64,000 nucleotides of DNA from Gemmatimonadota bacterium. GTDB taxonomy: Bacteria > Gemmatimonadota > Gemmatimonadetes > Gemmatimonadales > GWC2-71-9. Numbering within the stretch: position 1 is the first letter of the stretch; each line of letters begins with the position of its first letter. The notes under the pieces were generated by a model that saw only the letters and a program-made list of their open reading frames with translations, ran no database searches and was not told the origin of the DNA. The position numbers and the translations under genes were made by a program. The stretch is taken from positions 37,591 through 101,590 of the forward strand of contig QHUM01000040.1 in the NCBI GenBank assembly GCA_003222135.1, given 5' to 3'. This document shows, piece by piece, positions 12,076 to 23,140 of the stretch.

Positions 12076-12875
12076 GGGGCCTCCTTTCGCAGTCGTAAGG
12101 GGATCATCTGGGGCCGGCCCTCGAACGGCGCAATCGACACGGGCCAGGCGAACACGCGCTCGGCGGTTTCGCGGGTGAGCACGTCGCCAGGCGAGCCGGC
12201 GCCAGCGGGCCGCCCCTCCGCGAGCAGCAGGACGCGATCGGCGAAGCGCGCCGCCAGATTCACGTGGTGCGTGATCATGAGCGCAGCGAGCCCTTGCCCG
12301 TCCACCAGCGCGCGCACCAGCTCGAACAGCTCCATCTCGTGCCGCAGGTCGAGCGACGCGGTGGGCTCGTCGAGCACGAGGAGCCGGGGTTCCTGGGCCA
12401 GGGCCCGCGCCAGCCGGATGCGCTGATACTCGCCGCCCGACAGCGTCCAGAGCCATCGGTCGGCCAGGTCCGCCGCGTCGCATGCGACGAGCGCCCGCTC
12501 GACGGCCGCCCGGTCCGCGGCGCGCACGCCGCCCAAGAGGGAGAGATACGGGTAGCGACCGAGCAGCACCGTTTCCCGGACGCGCTGCGGAAACAGGTTG
12601 TCCTCGCGCTGCGGCAGGACGCCGACCACCCTGGCCAGGTCGCGGCGCGACCAAGCGCTCGCCGGGCGCCCCACGATCTCCGCACGACCCACCGCGGGCC
12701 GCACGAGCCCGAGCGCCGCGCGCACCAACGTCGTCTTGCCGCTGCCGTTGGGCCCGAGCACGGCGTGGAACTCGCCCGCGCGCACCTCGAGCGAGACGCC
12801 CTGCAGCGAGTCGCGCGGGGCGCCCGAGTAGCGGCACGTGACGCCGCTCAACGCGAGGATCAGCTCACGGTCCAT
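12072..12875 (-). CDS. btuD: ABC transporter ATPase for cobalamin (BtuD type)
   Basis: This 267-residue ATPase powers the inner-membrane B12 importer. It shows Walker A GPNGSGKTT, Q-loop region VGVLPQRED, ABC signature LSGGEYQRIRLARAL, Walker B LLVLDEPT and the switch His in MITHHVNLA. The start ATG at 12875 overlaps the permease gene by 16 nt. The C-terminal 40 residues extend beyond the fold as in FepC/BtuD-type subunits. Assignment to B12 rather than iron rests on the riboswitch and on btuB being directly downstream. Confidence 0.92.
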   Translation of the reverse strand: MDRELILALSGVTCRYSGAPRDSLQGVSLEVRAGEFHAVLGPNGSGKTTLVRAALGLVRPAVGRAEIVGRPASAWSRRDLARVVGVLPQREDNLFPQRVRETVLLGRYPYLSLLGGVRAADRAAVERALVACDAADLADRWLWTLSGGEYQRIRLARALAQEPRLLVLDEPTASLDLRHEMELFELVRALVDGQGLAALMITHHVNLAARFADRVLLLAEGRPAGAGSPGDVLTRETAERVFAWPVSIAPFEGRPQMIPLRLRKEAP

Positions 12876-13801
12876 CGGCGCAACAGGAACGCGAACACGG
12901 GAACGCCCAGCAGGGCCGTCACGATGCCCACCGGCAGCTCGCGCGGGGCCACCACGGTGCGGGCCAGCGTGTCGGCCGCGGCGAGCAGGGTCCCGCCCAC
13001 GAGGAACGCGGTCGGGAAGAGGGCGCGATGCAGCCGGCCCCACACGAGGCGACAGAGGTGCGGTACGATCAGCCCGACGAAGCCGATCACTCCCGCGACG
13101 GCGACCGCGGCGGCGGTGAGGAGCGACGCGGCGAGGTAGACGAGGCGCTTGAGCCGCCGCACGTCGGCGCCGAGGTATTGTGCCGGCTCCTCGCCGAGCG
13201 CGAGGAGATCGAGCGGCCGCGCGGCTGCGGCGAGGACGGCAAGTGGCAGCGGCGCATACACGAGGATCACGAGCACCGTTGTCCAGGATGCGCCGGAGAA
13301 CCCGCCCCACAGCCAGAGGAACGCATTGCGCAGCTCGGTAGCCTCGGCGAGCGAGACGATCGCCGTGGTGATCGCCGCGGCGAACGCGCCCACGGCCACG
13401 CCGCCCAACAGCAGGATCCGCGGGTCGAGTTCCGCGCCGCCGATGAGCCCGAGCCGGTACACCAGCGCCATCGCGCTCACCGCCCCGACGAACGCCGCGA
13501 GCGGGAGGGCCCAAGGACCGGGCAGGTCAAAGGCAATGGCGACGACCGCCCCGAGCCCCGCCCCACCTGAGAGGCCGAGCAGGAACGGATCGGCGAGCGG
13601 GTTTCTGACCAGCGCCTGAAGCGCGACGCCCGAGACGCCGAGCGCTCCGCCCACGAGGAACGCCAGCACGGCGCGGGGGAGCCGCAGCTGCCAGACGATG
13701 GGCGAGCCCAAGACGTCGCGGAGGGGCACGTCCGCGGGTCCGAGCAGCACGGCGGCAGCGAGGGTCGCGACGGCCGCGACGGCCAGCAGGACGTACTTCA
13801 C
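12860..13801 (-). CDS. btuC: Cobalamin ABC transporter permease (FecCD/BtuC family)
   Basis: The 313-residue protein is strongly hydrophobic with about nine or ten membrane helices. Family motifs are present: RLPRAVLAFLVGGALGVSG, GLSGGAGLGA, LWGGFSGASW and GFVGLIVPHLCRL near the coupling helix. I chose the GTG at 13801, which overlaps the btuF stop as GTGA; a longer open frame to 13927 is the btuF coding region read in another frame. Works with the BtuD-type ATPase and BtuF. Confidence 0.93.
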   Translation of the reverse strand: MKYVLLAVAAVATLAAAVLLGPADVPLRDVLGSPIVWQLRLPRAVLAFLVGGALGVSGVALQALVRNPLADPFLLGLSGGAGLGAVVAIAFDLPGPWALPLAAFVGAVSAMALVYRLGLIGGAELDPRILLLGGVAVGAFAAAITTAIVSLAEATELRNAFLWLWGGFSGASWTTVLVILVYAPLPLAVLAAAARPLDLLALGEEPAQYLGADVRRLKRLVYLAASLLTAAAVAVAGVIGFVGLIVPHLCRLVWGRLHRALFPTAFLVGGTLLAAADTLARTVVAPRELPVGIVTALLGVPVFAFLLRRWTVS

Positions 13802-14688
13802 GGCGCCCGGTCGAGGCGCCGGCGGAGCTCGCGCACCGCTTCCGCGACGCGCGGTCCGGGTCGCCCGAACAGCTGGCCCGGGAGGAACAGGAACCGCCTG
13901 GCCCGCACCGCGCGGACCGCCCGCCACTCGGGGCGTCCCGCATAGCGCGGTGGCACGGCACTGTCCGAGAGAACGGCGACGAAATCGGGATCGCGCGCGG
14001 CGATCGTCTCGATCGAGACCTGGGCCGAGGGGGAGCCGATGTCGTGGAACACGTTGCGCGCCCCGGAGAGCGCGGCGAGGCGGTCGAGATAGCTCCCCGC
14101 GCCGATCACGATCGCTGGGTTGTCCCAGACGATGAAAACCAGGGACTGGGAGCCGGGGGCTGCGGGCTGGGAGGCGAGGCTGTCCATGGCACCCGCCAGC
14201 GAATCAGCCGACGCAACGCGACCCGTGAGCACGCCCAGGCGGCGGGCGGCGGGCCCCAGGTCCTCGAGCCGATTGAGATCGAGCAGCACCGTCTTGATGC
14301 CGAGGCGCTCGAGCTGCTCGGCCGCCGTGATATTCGGGCCCGATCGATACAGGACGACGAGGTCGGGATGGCGCGCCGCCACGGCCTCGACGTTGGGCGG
14401 CATGCCGTCGCCCACGCTCGGCACGCGCAGCGCCTCGGGCGGGTAGTCGCACCAGGCCGTCCGGCCCACGAGCCGGTCACCCGCGCCGATCGCGAAGAGC
14501 AGTTCGGTGAAGGACGGCAGCAGCGAGACGACGCGCTGGGCCGGCGCCGTCAAGGCTATCCGCCGGCCCGCGTCGTCCGTGACGGCGAGACCGTGCGGCG
14601 CCGCTGCCCGCTCCGCGCGGCGACACGCCGCAACGGCGGCCAACAACAGCAGGCCGGCGAGGTGGGTGCGATGTGCCCAGCGGCGCAT
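13798..14688 (-). CDS. btuF: Cobalamin-binding lipoprotein BtuF
   Basis: The 296-residue protein is a class III substrate-binding protein delivering B12 to the permease. It has a lipoprotein signal (LLLLAAVAACRR, cysteine at 22), the N-lobe motif RVVSLLPSFTELLFAIGAGD with VGRTAWCDYPPEA, a linking helix and a C-lobe with DPDFVAVLSD. It is the first gene after the cobalamin riboswitch, so it heads the operon btuF-btuC-btuD-btuB-dph6-like-lipoprotein. Confidence 0.93.
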   Translation of the reverse strand: MRRWAHRTHLAGLLLLAAVAACRRAERAAAPHGLAVTDDAGRRIALTAPAQRVVSLLPSFTELLFAIGAGDRLVGRTAWCDYPPEALRVPSVGDGMPPNVEAVAARHPDLVVLYRSGPNITAAEQLERLGIKTVLLDLNRLEDLGPAARRLGVLTGRVASADSLAGAMDSLASQPAAPGSQSLVFIVWDNPAIVIGAGSYLDRLAALSGARNVFHDIGSPSAQVSIETIAARDPDFVAVLSDSAVPPRYAGRPEWRAVRAVRARRFLFLPGQLFGRPGPRVAEAVRELRRRLDRAP

Positions 14689-14727
14689 AGCAAGAAACCC
14701 ACCCCCGACGGAAGCGGAGATGGGTTA

Positions 14728-14773
14728 GCGCCTGCGCCCGGTGCGCAGCGCCACCATCCCTCCCGCGAGGGAT
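14728..14773 (-). promoter_or_regulatory. Riboswitch expression platform: competing hairpins
   Basis: Between the aptamer and btuF are two hairpins, 14728-14751 (GCGC/TGCGC arms, one bulge) and 14756-14773 (ATCCCTC-CCGC-GAGGGAT). The segment 14748-14755 (GCGCCACC) can instead pair with 14779-14786 (GGTGGCGC), extending the second hairpin into the foot of the aptamer. The first hairpin and this extension share 14748-14751 and so exclude each other, as expected for a switch. No T-run follows, so translational control is more likely than termination. Confidence 0.6.
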
Positions 14774-14784
14774 CGACCGGTGGC

Positions 14785-14927
14785 GCGAACGGAGAGGTCT
14801 CCTGGCTTCGGGCGGTCGGCTCACCTTCCCGGGTGAAGACACCCAGTGGCGTAGAGCCGTGAGAAATGCCCGTTACAGTGGCGGGGCCACGCCGGATTCG
14901 CACCGGCTTCCGTGATTCCCCGTTCGC
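14785..14927 (-). promoter_or_regulatory. Cobalamin (AdoCbl) riboswitch
   Basis: The minus strand has the conserved B12 aptamer elements in order: GGTGCGAATCC (14903-14893), the GCCACTGT box (14882-14875), CACTGGG and GGGAAGG in the middle, and the B12 box AGCCAGGAGACCT (14807-14795). An 8-bp P1 stem closes it: GCGAACGG at 14927-14920 with CCGTTCGC at 14792-14785. It lies about 100 nt upstream of btuF and should shut off the operon when cobalamin is plentiful. Confidence 0.95.
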
Positions 14928-14946
14928 ATTGTGTGCTACGAGCGCT

Positions 14947-14975
14947 AGTCTATCGGGTTAGTCTCGGCAATGCAA
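14947..14975 (-). promoter_or_regulatory. Promoter of the B12 uptake operon
   Basis: TTGCAT (14975-14970), 17 nt, then TAGACT (14952-14947) on the minus strand, ending 19 nt before the riboswitch P1 stem. Position and spacing are as expected for transcription of the aptamer. Confidence 0.6.
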
Positions 14976-14985
14976 GCACGCTATT

Positions 14986-15081
14986 CACACGCTGAAGCGT
15001 GTGCTCGGCGAAACACTGTGCTGAAGCACACTCGATCACGCTTCAGCGTTGTGCCTCGCCGAGCACACCCTTCAGGGTGTG
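14986..15081. repeat. Composite palindromic repeat, copy A
   Basis: A 96-nt element made of four short palindromes and two half-sites: CACACGCTGAAGCGTGTG (14986-15003), CTCGGC, a TGTGC-TGAA-GCACA hairpin (15017-15030), an ACGC-TTCA-GCGT hairpin (15038-15049), GCCGAG (15058-15063) and CACACCC-TTCA-GGGTGTG (15064-15081). The left half is the inverse of the right. The stop codon of the neighbouring gene lies in the last hairpin. The same plan recurs at 30718-30812 with different arms. With the riboswitch, expression platform and promoter it accounts for most of 14689-15071, the only gene-free gap above 300 nt. Confidence 0.85.
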
Positions 15082-15971
15082 AGCTGAGCCGGCCTGCGCC
15101 GCAGCGCCACCACGAACCCCGCGGCAAGCGCCGCCCCCGCCCCGATCACCACAAAAGGCACGAGCGACTCCGCTCGGAAGCGGCGCGCGGCCGAAAACGC
15201 GATCGTCACCGCTGCGCCGGCCGGGACCGCTTGCGCGCGATAGCGCGCGAAGCGACGAGTTTCGATCTCCTGGACACCGAGCGTATCGAGCCGCGCGGCC
15301 GTCACGGTCGCAGCGGTGTCCTCGACCAGCAGATCGACCTCGGCGGTCGGTTGGTCGATCGGCACGACGACCCGGGCGGCGCTGCCGGGAAGCACGTACG
15401 CGTAGCTGAGCTGCTTCGCGTCCCCCGGCGGAATCGGCCCGAACACGGCGACCGAGTCGCCGCGCCGCGTCACGGCCTGCGGCGACAGGTCGCCCTGGGC
15501 GACCTGGAACTGGATCGCCTCGACCGGGATGGCGCCCGTCCACGTGGGCTGCAGCGTGTCCGCCGCAATGCGCGTCTTGCTACCGGGATTCAACAACTCG
15601 AGTAGCTCGAGCACGTCCCGGGCGCCGTCGGGCTTCTGCCGAGCGACCGTGAGCAGGCGGCGCGCCACCTGCACACCGGGCCCGGCCGAGGTGGTGTCGT
15701 ACACGAGCAGCGGCCGCAGGCTGGTGCGCGGCCGCGCGACAGTCACCGGCTCTGAGAAATAGGCGATCCCGTCGTACCAGCTCGAGACCACGTAGATCGC
15801 GGTCGTGTCGGGACCGCCCACGGTGAGCGTGAAGGCACCGCGCCCGTTGGTGCGGCTGGAGTCGATCGGTCCCCCGGCCCCGCCCGTCGTCACCCGGTGC
15901 AGCACGACCCAGGCGCGCGCCAGCGGGGTGCCGTTCGGTCCACCGTGCACCACTCGGCCAGTCACCACCAC
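15072..15971 (-). CDS. Carboxypeptidase-regulatory-like protein with C-terminal membrane anchor
   Basis: The 299-residue protein begins with a beta-sandwich of the carboxypeptidase regulatory / CnaB type (VVTGRVVHGGPNGTPLARAWVVLH... GRGAFTLTV) and ends with one membrane helix (FVVIGAGAALAAGFVVALR) and a basic tail. No ATG is available. The annotated GTG at 15971 lacks a signal peptide, yet the frame upstream (to about 16058) reads as one (LRSAFALACLLSG...LLAQ), so translation probably starts earlier at a rare codon inside the end of the upstream gene. The last codons and the stop come from repeat copy A. Function unknown; likely a surface-facing anchored protein. Confidence 0.65.
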   Translation of the reverse strand: MVVTGRVVHGGPNGTPLARAWVVLHRVTTGGAGGPIDSSRTNGRGAFTLTVGGPDTTAIYVVSSWYDGIAYFSEPVTVARPRTSLRPLLVYDTTSAGPGVQVARRLLTVARQKPDGARDVLELLELLNPGSKTRIAADTLQPTWTGAIPVEAIQFQVAQGDLSPQAVTRRGDSVAVFGPIPPGDAKQLSYAYVLPGSAARVVVPIDQPTAEVDLLVEDTAATVTAARLDTLGVQEIETRRFARYRAQAVPAGAAVTIAFSAARRFRAESLVPFVVIGAGAALAAGFVVALRRRPAQLTP

Positions 15972-16029
15972 CCGCTGTGCGAGGAGATCGCCCCCGGCGC
16001 CGCTCAGCAGGCAGGCCAGGGCGAAGGCG

Positions 16030-16530
16030 CTACGGAGTGAACTTTCCGAAATCTTCAGGATCGAGGTTCTGCAGGTAGGACTTCAGCTCGTCGGGGCCGA
16101 GTGGCGTGGGGCCCGTCTCGGTGCCGGGCTCGCCCGTCTCGACCGAGGTGAGGGCGAGCAGATTTTCGGTCGTGAAGATCGGCGCCTTGAGCCGCAGCGC
16201 GACCGCGATAGAGTCCGACGGTCGCGCATCCACCTGAATCACCGCATCGCCGCGGTAGATATGGAGCTCGGCGTAATAGGTGTTGTCCTTTACTTGAGTG
16301 ATGATCACCTTGCGGAGGTCCGCGCCCAGGCCGAGGATGACCTGCTTCAGGAGGTCGTGCGTGAGCGGTCGCGCGAACTTGACGCCAGCGAGCTCCATCG
16401 CGATCGCGCTCGCCTCGGCCGGGCCGATCCAGATGGGGAGCACGCGCTCCCCTTCCTGCTCCTGGAGGATCACCACCGGCGTGTTGGTGGTGCGGTCGAG
16501 CCCCAGATGTGCGACTCGGACTTGGATCAC
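16030..16530 (-). CDS. DUF151 / bifunctional nuclease-domain protein
   Basis: The 166-residue protein matches the BFN/DUF151 family: VRVAHLGLDRTTNTPVVIL, LPIWIGPAEASAIAMEL, RPLTHDLLKQVI and VDARPSDSIAVALRLKAPIF. Family members have reported nuclease activity or act as small regulatory domains; the substrate here is unknown. I chose the GTG at 16530, which gives the usual family start (MIQVRV); a CTG at 16542 after a GGGAG site is an alternative. It follows ahcY by 8 nt. Confidence 0.88.
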   Translation of the reverse strand: MIQVRVAHLGLDRTTNTPVVILQEQEGERVLPIWIGPAEASAIAMELAGVKFARPLTHDLLKQVILGLGADLRKVIITQVKDNTYYAELHIYRGDAVIQVDARPSDSIAVALRLKAPIFTTENLLALTSVETGEPGTETGPTPLGPDELKSYLQNLDPEDFGKFTP

Positions 16531-16538
16531 GTTCGCCG

Positions 16539-19108
<2,570 letters not shown>

Positions 19109-19127
19109 CTCCTGATCCGGCGAGGGT

Positions 19128-20930
19128 TTAGACGTTCAAACTAGCGGCGCGCCGTCCGGCGGGCAACCGGGCGTCGGGATCGAGCAGCTTCAAGTCCACG
19201 GCTTCGGCAAGCGCGAGGCGCAGCAGATCGAGCACCTCGGCGGCGGTGCGGGCGGCGAGCGCCTGCTCCGCGGCGACACGCGCCCGCGCCGCGCCCACCT
19301 GCCGCACGGTCCACTTCACGAGCGGCAACGCGGGCGGCGCGACCGACAGCGTCTCGTATCCGAGCCCGATCAGCAGGAATGCCGAGAGCGGCTCCGACGC
19401 CATCTCACCGCACACGCTCGCCGGTTTCCCCGCGGCGCGCGCCGCGTCGACCACGAGCTTGAGCAACCGCAGCACGCTCGGGTCGTGGGGATTGAACCGA
19501 TCGGCCAGCCGCGCGTTGCCGCGGTCGACGACGAGCGTGTACTGCGTCAAGTCGTTGGTGCCGACGCTCAGGAAGTCGCTCACCGCGGCGAGCCGATCCG
19601 CCATCACCGCCGCCGCCGGCGTCTCCACCATCACGCCCACCGGCACCGTCGGCGCCGCCTCCACGCCCTCGCGCTTGAGATTCGCCGCCTCCTCGCTCAC
19701 CATCTCGCGGGTGCGATCCACTTCATCGAGCCGCGTGACGAGCGGGATCATGACCTGGATGTCCGCGTGGACCGCTGCCCGCAGCGCCGCCCGCAGCTGC
19801 GTCCGGAAGATCTCGGGCCGGTCGAGACACACCCGGATCGCCCGCCAGCCGAGCTGCGGGTTGGCCTCGGCCTGGACGCGGAACGGGCCGGGGAGCTTGT
19901 CGCCACCCAGGTCGTAGGTGCGGATCACGACCGGCTCCCCTGCAAAGGCTTCTCCGACGCGCCGGAAGTAGTCGGCCTGCTCGTCCTCGGTGGGGAGCGC
20001 GGTATGGCTGGTAATGAGAAATTCGGTGCGCAGCAGGCCCACGCCCTCTGCCCGGTGCTGCTGCGCGGCACGGATTTCATCGGGGAGGTCGACGTTGCCG
20101 CGCAGCACGATGCGCACGCCGTCGGTGGTGACCGCCGGCTGCTCCACCACTTCCTCGAGCTGGGAGGCGAGCTCGCGGCGGCGGCGCTCGCGTGCCTTCG
20201 CCTCGGCGATCTCCGGCGCCGTCGGATTGAGGAGGACGGTGCCGCGCGTGCCGTCCATCACCACGGTGGTGCCCGGCTCGATCCGCTGCATCGCGCCCGC
20301 CACGCCGAACACCGCCGGAATCCCGATGGAGTGCGCCAGGATGGCGGCGTGCGAGGTGCGGGTGCCCTCCTCGCTCACGAGCCCGACGACGTGCTCGCGG
20401 TCGAGCTGTACGGTCAGGCCGGGGCCGAGCTCCCGCGCCACCACCACGGACGGCTGGGTGATCGCTTCCCACTGCTCGTCCGAGCCGCGGTGCATGAGGT
20501 GCTCGATCACGCGGATCGCCACGCCGGAGAGGTCCGCGAGCCGGTCCTTCAAGCGCGGGCTGCCGGTCGCCGCCCACAGGTCGCGCACCTCGAGCGCCTT
20601 GAATTCGAATGCCTTCTCGGCCGTGAGATGATTCTCACGGATCAGCTCTGCCACGCTCGAGAGAAATTCCTTGTCCTCGAGCATCAGCAGGTGCGCGTCG
20701 AAGATGCGCGCCTCGTCCACACCCGCCCGATCCTCGGCCTTCGCCTTCAACTCCGCGATGTGGCGCTTGACGTCCTTCACGGCGGCGCGCAGCCGGCGCA
20801 CCTCTTTCTCTACCTGCGACCGCGGCACGACGCGATGCGGCACTTCAGGCAGCGACCAGCGCACGACCACCGCGGGACCCACCGCGATCCCCGCGGAGAC
20901 GCCGATCCCCTTGAGCAGCCGCTCGCTCAT
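19128..20930 (-). CDS. ptsI: Phosphoenolpyruvate-protein phosphotransferase (PTS Enzyme I)
   Basis: Enzyme I takes phosphate from PEP and passes it to HPr. The 600-residue protein has the N-terminal HPr-binding domain, the phosphohistidine motif [13 protein letters not shown], the linker and the PEP-binding barrel with [22 protein letters not shown] and the catalytic cysteine motif ASVCGEMAS. The ATG at 20930 overlaps the HPr stop (ATGA). The C-terminus runs about 20 residues beyond the E. coli enzyme. Confidence 0.96.
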   Translation of the reverse strand: MSERLLKGIGVSAGIAVGPAVVVRWSLPEVPHRVVPRSQVEKEVRRLRAAVKDVKRHIAELKAKAEDRAGVDEARIFDAHLLMLEDKEFLSSVAELIRENHLTAEKAFEFKALEVRDLWAATGSPRLKDRLADLSGVAIRVIEHLMHRGSDEQWEAITQPSVVVARELGPGLTVQLDREHVVGLVSEEGTRTSHAAILAHSIGIPAVFGVAGAMQRIEPGTTVVMDGTRGTVLLNPTAPEIAEAKARERRRRELASQLEEVVEQPAVTTDGVRIVLRGNVDLPDEIRAAQQHRAEGVGLLRTEFLITSHTALPTEDEQADYFRRVGEAFAGEPVVIRTYDLGGDKLPGPFRVQAEANPQLGWRAIRVCLDRPEIFRTQLRAALRAAVHADIQVMIPLVTRLDEVDRTREMVSEEAANLKREGVEAAPTVPVGVMVETPAAAVMADRLAAVSDFLSVGTNDLTQYTLVVDRGNARLADRFNPHDPSVLRLLKLVVDAARAAGKPASVCGEMASEPLSAFLLIGLGYETLSVAPPALPLVKWTVRQVGAARARVAAEQALAARTAAEVLDLLRLALAEAVDLKLLDPDARLPAGRRAASLNV

Positions 20931-21253
20931 GCGCCCTCTTCCGCCTGGTTGTCCTCGGCGTCGCGCAGCTCCGCCGTGAGATGCATCTCGTGAAAACCGT
21001 CGGCCACCAAGGCGAGCAACGCCTCCATCGCCGCTGCGGCATCCTCGCCGTCGGTCTTGATGAATACCGCGGAGCCGCACTCGGCCGCCAGCATCATTAC
21101 GCCCATGATACTTTTCCCGTTCACGGCCAGATCGTCCTTGCGCACTTCGATCGCCGACTTGAAGCGGTTCGCCACCTTGACGAACTCGGCCGCGGGCCGC
21201 GCGTGCATCCCCAGCGGATTCACGATTTTCGCCTCGCGCTCGATCACCGCCAT
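20927..21253 (-). CDS. ptsH: Phosphocarrier protein HPr
   Basis: HPr relays phosphate from Enzyme I to the EIIA domain. The protein has the active-site histidine in NPLGMHARPAAEF (His17) and the regulatory serine in NGKSIMGVMML (Ser48), the target of HPr kinase, whose gene lies in the same operon. It is 108 residues against the usual 85-90, with an acidic C-terminal tail ([12 protein letters not shown]). It overlaps the EIID gene by 10 nt. Confidence 0.95.
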   Translation of the reverse strand: MAVIEREAKIVNPLGMHARPAAEFVKVANRFKSAIEVRKDDLAVNGKSIMGVMMLAAECGSAVFIKTDGEDAAAAMEALLALVADGFHEMHLTAELRDAEDNQAEEGA

Positions 21254-21996
21254 ATCCACCCCGCCAGCGCCGCGACGGCGAGCAAGCCCAGGCCGTAACG
21301 CAGTCCGGTGAGCCTGCCGCGCCACCACCACAGGATCGCGCAGCCGAGGGCCGCCGCACCGAGCAGCACGCCGCGCGCCCACGCGGGGAACGGCGCGGCC
21401 AGGTAGGCGGTCGACAGGGGCAGCGCCGCGCCGATCGCGAGCGCCATCGCCGGACCGCTCCACGCCGCGGCGCGTTGCAGCAACGGCTGGTGCAGGGCGG
21501 CCGCGACGCGCACGCCGTGCGCCCAGCCCGCCCGCAGCGCCCACCACCGGAGCGCCACGTGCCCCACGTTGTACACGATCAGGAAGCCGAGCACGGCGTC
21601 CATCCCGAGCCCCAGCGCCACGCCGATCAGCGCGAGGCCCGACGTCACCGGCAGCCAGCCGGCCCACACCAGGCGGTCGCCGAGCGACCCGAGGGGGCCG
21701 CACAGCGCGCTGCGCAGCCGCTCGATCTGTTCGGGCGTCGCGCCCTCGTGCTCGGCCCGCGCCGCCGCTCCCACCGCGAGCCCACAGAGATAGGGGTGCG
21801 CGTTGAAGAAGTGCGCTCCGCGTGCCACCGCCGCGCGATACACGGCACCGTTCCCCGCCGCCCGCAGATCGCGCAGCAGCGGCTCCTCCGCCACGCCCAC
21901 GCCGATCCCCTGCAGGCGCTCGTAATTCCAGGAGCCCTGCACCGTGAACAGCCGCAGCAGGCTGCGGCCGAGCGGCGGACGCCGCGCCCGGGTCAC
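21244..21996 (-). CDS. PTS mannose-family EIID component
   Basis: EIID forms the membrane channel with EIIC in mannose-family PTS. The 250-residue protein has the family start LRLFTVQGSWNYERLQGIG, the conserved HFFNAHPYL and LCGPLGSLGDRLVWAG motifs, and several C-terminal membrane helices. I chose the GTG at 21996, overlapping the EIIC stop as GTGA. Sugar specificity cannot be read from the sequence. Confidence 0.9.
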   Translation of the reverse strand: MTRARRPPLGRSLLRLFTVQGSWNYERLQGIGVGVAEEPLLRDLRAAGNGAVYRAAVARGAHFFNAHPYLCGLAVGAAARAEHEGATPEQIERLRSALCGPLGSLGDRLVWAGWLPVTSGLALIGVALGLGMDAVLGFLIVYNVGHVALRWWALRAGWAHGVRVAAALHQPLLQRAAAWSGPAMALAIGAALPLSTAYLAAPFPAWARGVLLGAAALGCAILWWWRGRLTGLRYGLGLLAVAALAGWIWR

Positions 21997-22670
21997 CGCA
22001 GCCACACCAGTACCGCTCCACCGGCCAGGCCCGCGGCGAACCACCTCAGGTTCGCGCCGCGACCGACCACACGCAGCGTGCCCGCCGTCGCGGTGGCGAT
22101 CGCGGCGGCGACCGCCGCGACGCCGAGCAGCGTCACACCGTGCGCGGGGAGGCCGCCGGCGAGGAACAGCCGTACGACCTGCGCGAGCCCGAGCCCCGCA
22201 CCGGTCACGACCGCCGCCCGCAGCGCGTCGCGCGCGATCGCAGTGACGTGCACCCGGACGAGCAAGCGGACGTCCCCCGCCTCCAGCCGCCCGGCCACCG
22301 CCTGCACCGCATGTTGGGTCGCGCGGCGCACGACGTATATGCTCACGCCGCCCAGCATCCCGGTCACCAGTCCGACCAGCGCGCCGAGCCCGAGGCCCAG
22401 CGTGCCCGCAGCGAGGTGCGCCGTGCTCACGGCGGCGACGGTAGCGGGCCCGTACTCGGGGTAGCGGGCCGCCCCCATCGGCATCACGTCGTACTGGAAC
22501 AGCTCAAACAAGACGCCGAGCTGCAGGCCGGTGGTCAGATCGCCGAGGATCGCACCCGCCACCGGGCCCGCCACGATCGGCCGCGCGATCATCATCTGCG
22601 GTACGCTCACGAGATCGAGCCCGACGAGCGTGCCCCACATGAGCAGGAAGAGCTGCAGCTCGAGCGTCAC
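21993..22670 (-). CDS. PTS mannose-family EIIC component
   Basis: The 225-residue protein is a hydrophobic sugar-transport subunit with about six or seven helices. Recognisable EIIC(Man) motifs are LVSVPQMMIARPIVAGPVAG, GDLTTGLQLGVLFELF and GAARYPEYGPATV. It is slightly shorter than the E. coli subunit (266), mainly at the C-terminus. The GTG at 22670 overlaps the EIIB stop (GTGA). Confidence 0.9.
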   Translation of the reverse strand: MTLELQLFLLMWGTLVGLDLVSVPQMMIARPIVAGPVAGAILGDLTTGLQLGVLFELFQYDVMPMGAARYPEYGPATVAAVSTAHLAAGTLGLGLGALVGLVTGMLGGVSIYVVRRATQHAVQAVAGRLEAGDVRLLVRVHVTAIARDALRAAVVTGAGLGLAQVVRLFLAGGLPAHGVTLLGVAAVAAAIATATAGTLRVVGRGANLRWFAAGLAGGAVLVWLR

Positions 22671-23140
22671 ACGAACTCCTCGAGTGGCACCGCCCGGGCG
22701 GTCGGCACATCCTGGGCCGTGATCTCGACGCCCTGGGCCGCGAGCTCCCGGAGCTTGGCCGCCTCGGCGTCGCTCAGATACACGTAGCGCAACCGCTCGG
22801 AGCGTCCCGGTTGGTGATGGATACCGCCCAGGTTGATCCGTTTCACCCGGTGGCTGTTGCTGGACAGTGCCGCGAGCGCGTCGATGCTCCCGGCGAGCAC
22901 GATTCCGGGCCGTGGATCCGCTTCCCACTCGGGGAGCCGCTGGGCCGCTTCGGCCGTGGACGCGAACACCACGTCGATCTGAGGGGGCACGCCCATGCGG
23001 TGGAGATCCTGCTCCCACTCGCTCGCGCGCACCGCGTCGTCCACCAGCACGATGAAGCCGACGCGGAGCGGCTGTCCCCACCCGACGACCACCTGGCCGT
23101 GAATCAAGCGATCGTCGATCCGGTAGAGCACGATGCTCAT
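22667..23140 (-). CDS. PTS mannose-family EIIB component
   Basis: EIIB accepts phosphate from EIIA on a histidine and gives it to the incoming sugar. The 157-residue protein has the phosphorylation motif RIDDRLIHGQV with His14, and the family motif RINLGGIHH. The start ATG at 23140 overlaps the EIIA stop (ATGA). Confidence 0.93.
   Translation of the reverse strand: MSIVLYRIDDRLIHGQVVVGWGQPLRVGFIVLVDDAVRASEWEQDLHRMGVPPQIDVVFASTAEAAQRLPEWEADPRPGIVLAGSIDALAALSSNSHRVKRINLGGIHHQPGRSERLRYVYLSDAEAAKLRELAAQGVEITAQDVPTARAVPLEEFV

Noticed and set aside
10492..12426. 644-codon plus-strand ORF opposite btuB
   Set aside because: Antisense shadow of the TonB receptor; composition is Arg/His-rich without any domain.
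14880..14910. tRNA T-arm (GGTGCGAATCC resembles GGTTCGAATCC)
   Set aside because: This is the conserved element of the cobalamin riboswitch; no cloverleaf surrounds it.
14986..15081. CRISPR array
   Set aside because: The repeats are palindromes of differing sequence arranged as an inverted pair, not equal direct repeats with spacers, and no cas genes are present.
19109..19127. SAM riboswitch before metK
   Set aside because: Only 19 nt separate ptsI and metK, too short for any SAM aptamer.
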